A stretch of 5,652 nucleotides of DNA from Actinomycetota bacterium (lineage in GTDB: Bacteria > Actinomycetota > Actinomycetes > Actinomycetales > Microbacteriaceae), in NCBI GenBank assembly GCA_009699665.1, contig WLNS01000083.1, forward strand, positions 1 through 5,652, given 5' to 3'. The notes below the pieces were generated by a model. That model was not told the DNA's origin, did not search any database, and saw nothing but the letters and a program-made list of their open reading frames with translations. The translations under genes and the position numbers were made by a program. Positions 5,111 to 5,652 of this stretch are shown one piece after another (within the stretch, counting starts at the first letter, position 1; each line of letters opens with the position of its first letter).

Positions 5111-5650
5111 CTAGGCGCCTACCTTGAATCGAGCAAAGCCCGAGACCTTCAGTCCAGCGTCAGAGAGCACCTTTGACACCTTCTGCTTGTCGTCGCGCGC
5201 GTAGTCCTGCTCGAGCAGGGCGACCTGCTTGTAAAAAGCGGAAAGGCGACCCTCCACGATCTTGTCGATTTGGGCTTCGGGCTTGCCCTCTTGACGCGTG
5301 ATTTCTGTCACAATCTGGCGCTCCTTCTCGACCTCGTCGGCTGGAACATCTTCGCGCGCGAGGTAAAGCGGGTCGGCAAACGAAATGTGCATCGCTACCG
5401 AACGGGCCGTCTCGTCGTCGGCACCAGAGTAGGCAACCACAACACCGACCTGAGGGGGCAGATCTTGACTGGTCTGGTGCATGTAGATGGCAACCTTCTC
5501 GCCTTCGACGACGGCGACCCGGCGAAGCTCGATTTTCTCACCGATGATGGCTGCCTCATCGTTGATGAGGTCGGCGACCGTCTGGGCGCCTGCCGAGGCC
5601 GCGAGGCCCTGTTCGGCAGATGTCGCCCCAGCGGCTACAACGGCTTTCAG
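5111..5650 (-). CDS. tsf: elongation factor Ts, C-terminal part (N-terminus outside window)
   Basis: Nucleotide exchange factor that regenerates EF-Tu-GTP during translation; cytoplasmic. The frame continues without a stop from the window edge to TAG at 5111-5113, giving the last 180 codons minus stop (~179 residues) of a protein that is about 275 residues in actinobacteria. Seen in order: IGEKIELRRVAVVEGEKVA, YMHQTSQDLPPQVGVVVAYSG (the typical 'YxHxxxxLPPQVGVLV' of this family), AMHISFADPLYL, the charged helix VEKERQIVTEI, GKPEAQIDKIVEGRLSAFYKQVALLEQ, and the end SGFARFKVGA. These are the core and C-terminal subdomains; the N-terminal UBA-like domain that contacts EF-Tu lies beyond base 5652. 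rpsB would be expected further upstream. The ATG within the frame at 5482 is an internal Met, not a start. Confidence 0.96.
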   Translation of the reverse strand: MKAVVAAGATSAEQGLAASAGAQTVADLINDEAAIIGEKIELRRVAVVEGEKVAIYMHQTSQDLPPQVGVVVAYSGADDETARSVAMHISFADPLYLAREDVPADEVEKERQIVTEITRQEGKPEAQIDKIVEGRLSAFYKQVALLEQDYARDDKQKVSKVLSDAGLKVSGFARFKVGA

Positions 5651-5652
5651 CA

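Overview
The window reads as chromosome from a moderately GC-rich high-GC Gram-positive bacterium, most probably a member of the Microbacteriaceae (Actinomycetota). The evidence is the actinobacterial type of UMP kinase, a four-repeat DivIVA-domain protein, a small CxxC/HWHxHCW protein found across Actinobacteria, the frequent GTG starts, and the tsf-pyrH-frr-cdsA gene order. Genus cannot be settled from the sequence. No tRNA, rRNA, CRISPR array, insertion sequence or phage gene is visible.

Layout. Bases 2-316 (+) hold the C-terminal end of an AI-2E family membrane protein. After a 29-base convergent gap, every other gene is on the minus strand. In transcription order (right to left) they are: the C-terminal part of tsf (from the window edge to 5111), a strong terminator-like hairpin (5051-5094), pyrH, frr, cdsA, a DivIVA-domain protein, a membrane-anchored lytic transglycosylase-like protein, a small putative zinc-binding protein, and an alpha/beta hydrolase. 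Spacing is tight from pyrH to the hydrolase: 38 bases pyrH-frr, 3 bases frr-cdsA, 54 bases cdsA-DivIVA with the start chosen here, 42 and 45 bases on either side of the transglycosylase, and a 4-base GTGA overlap between the zinc protein and the hydrolase.

Function. The right half is the widely conserved translation and growth block: EF-Ts (elongation), UMP kinase (pyrimidine nucleotides), ribosome recycling factor (end of translation) and CDP-diacylglycerol synthase (phospholipid precursor). The DivIVA-domain protein and the transglycosylase-like protein add a possible envelope or polar-growth theme. The three left-hand genes are poorly characterised accessory or housekeeping functions. This is mostly an ordinary core region.

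No new large system is evident. The points worth checking are: a perfect 10-nt complementarity between the -10 to -1 leaders of pyrH and frr; competing hairpins between tsf and pyrH; a GTTTACCC direct/inverted repeat cluster over the start of the transglycosylase gene; a tandem repeat that builds the N-terminal extension of CdsA; the internal repeats of the DivIVA-domain protein; and an uncharacterised zinc-site protein coupled to a hydrolase.
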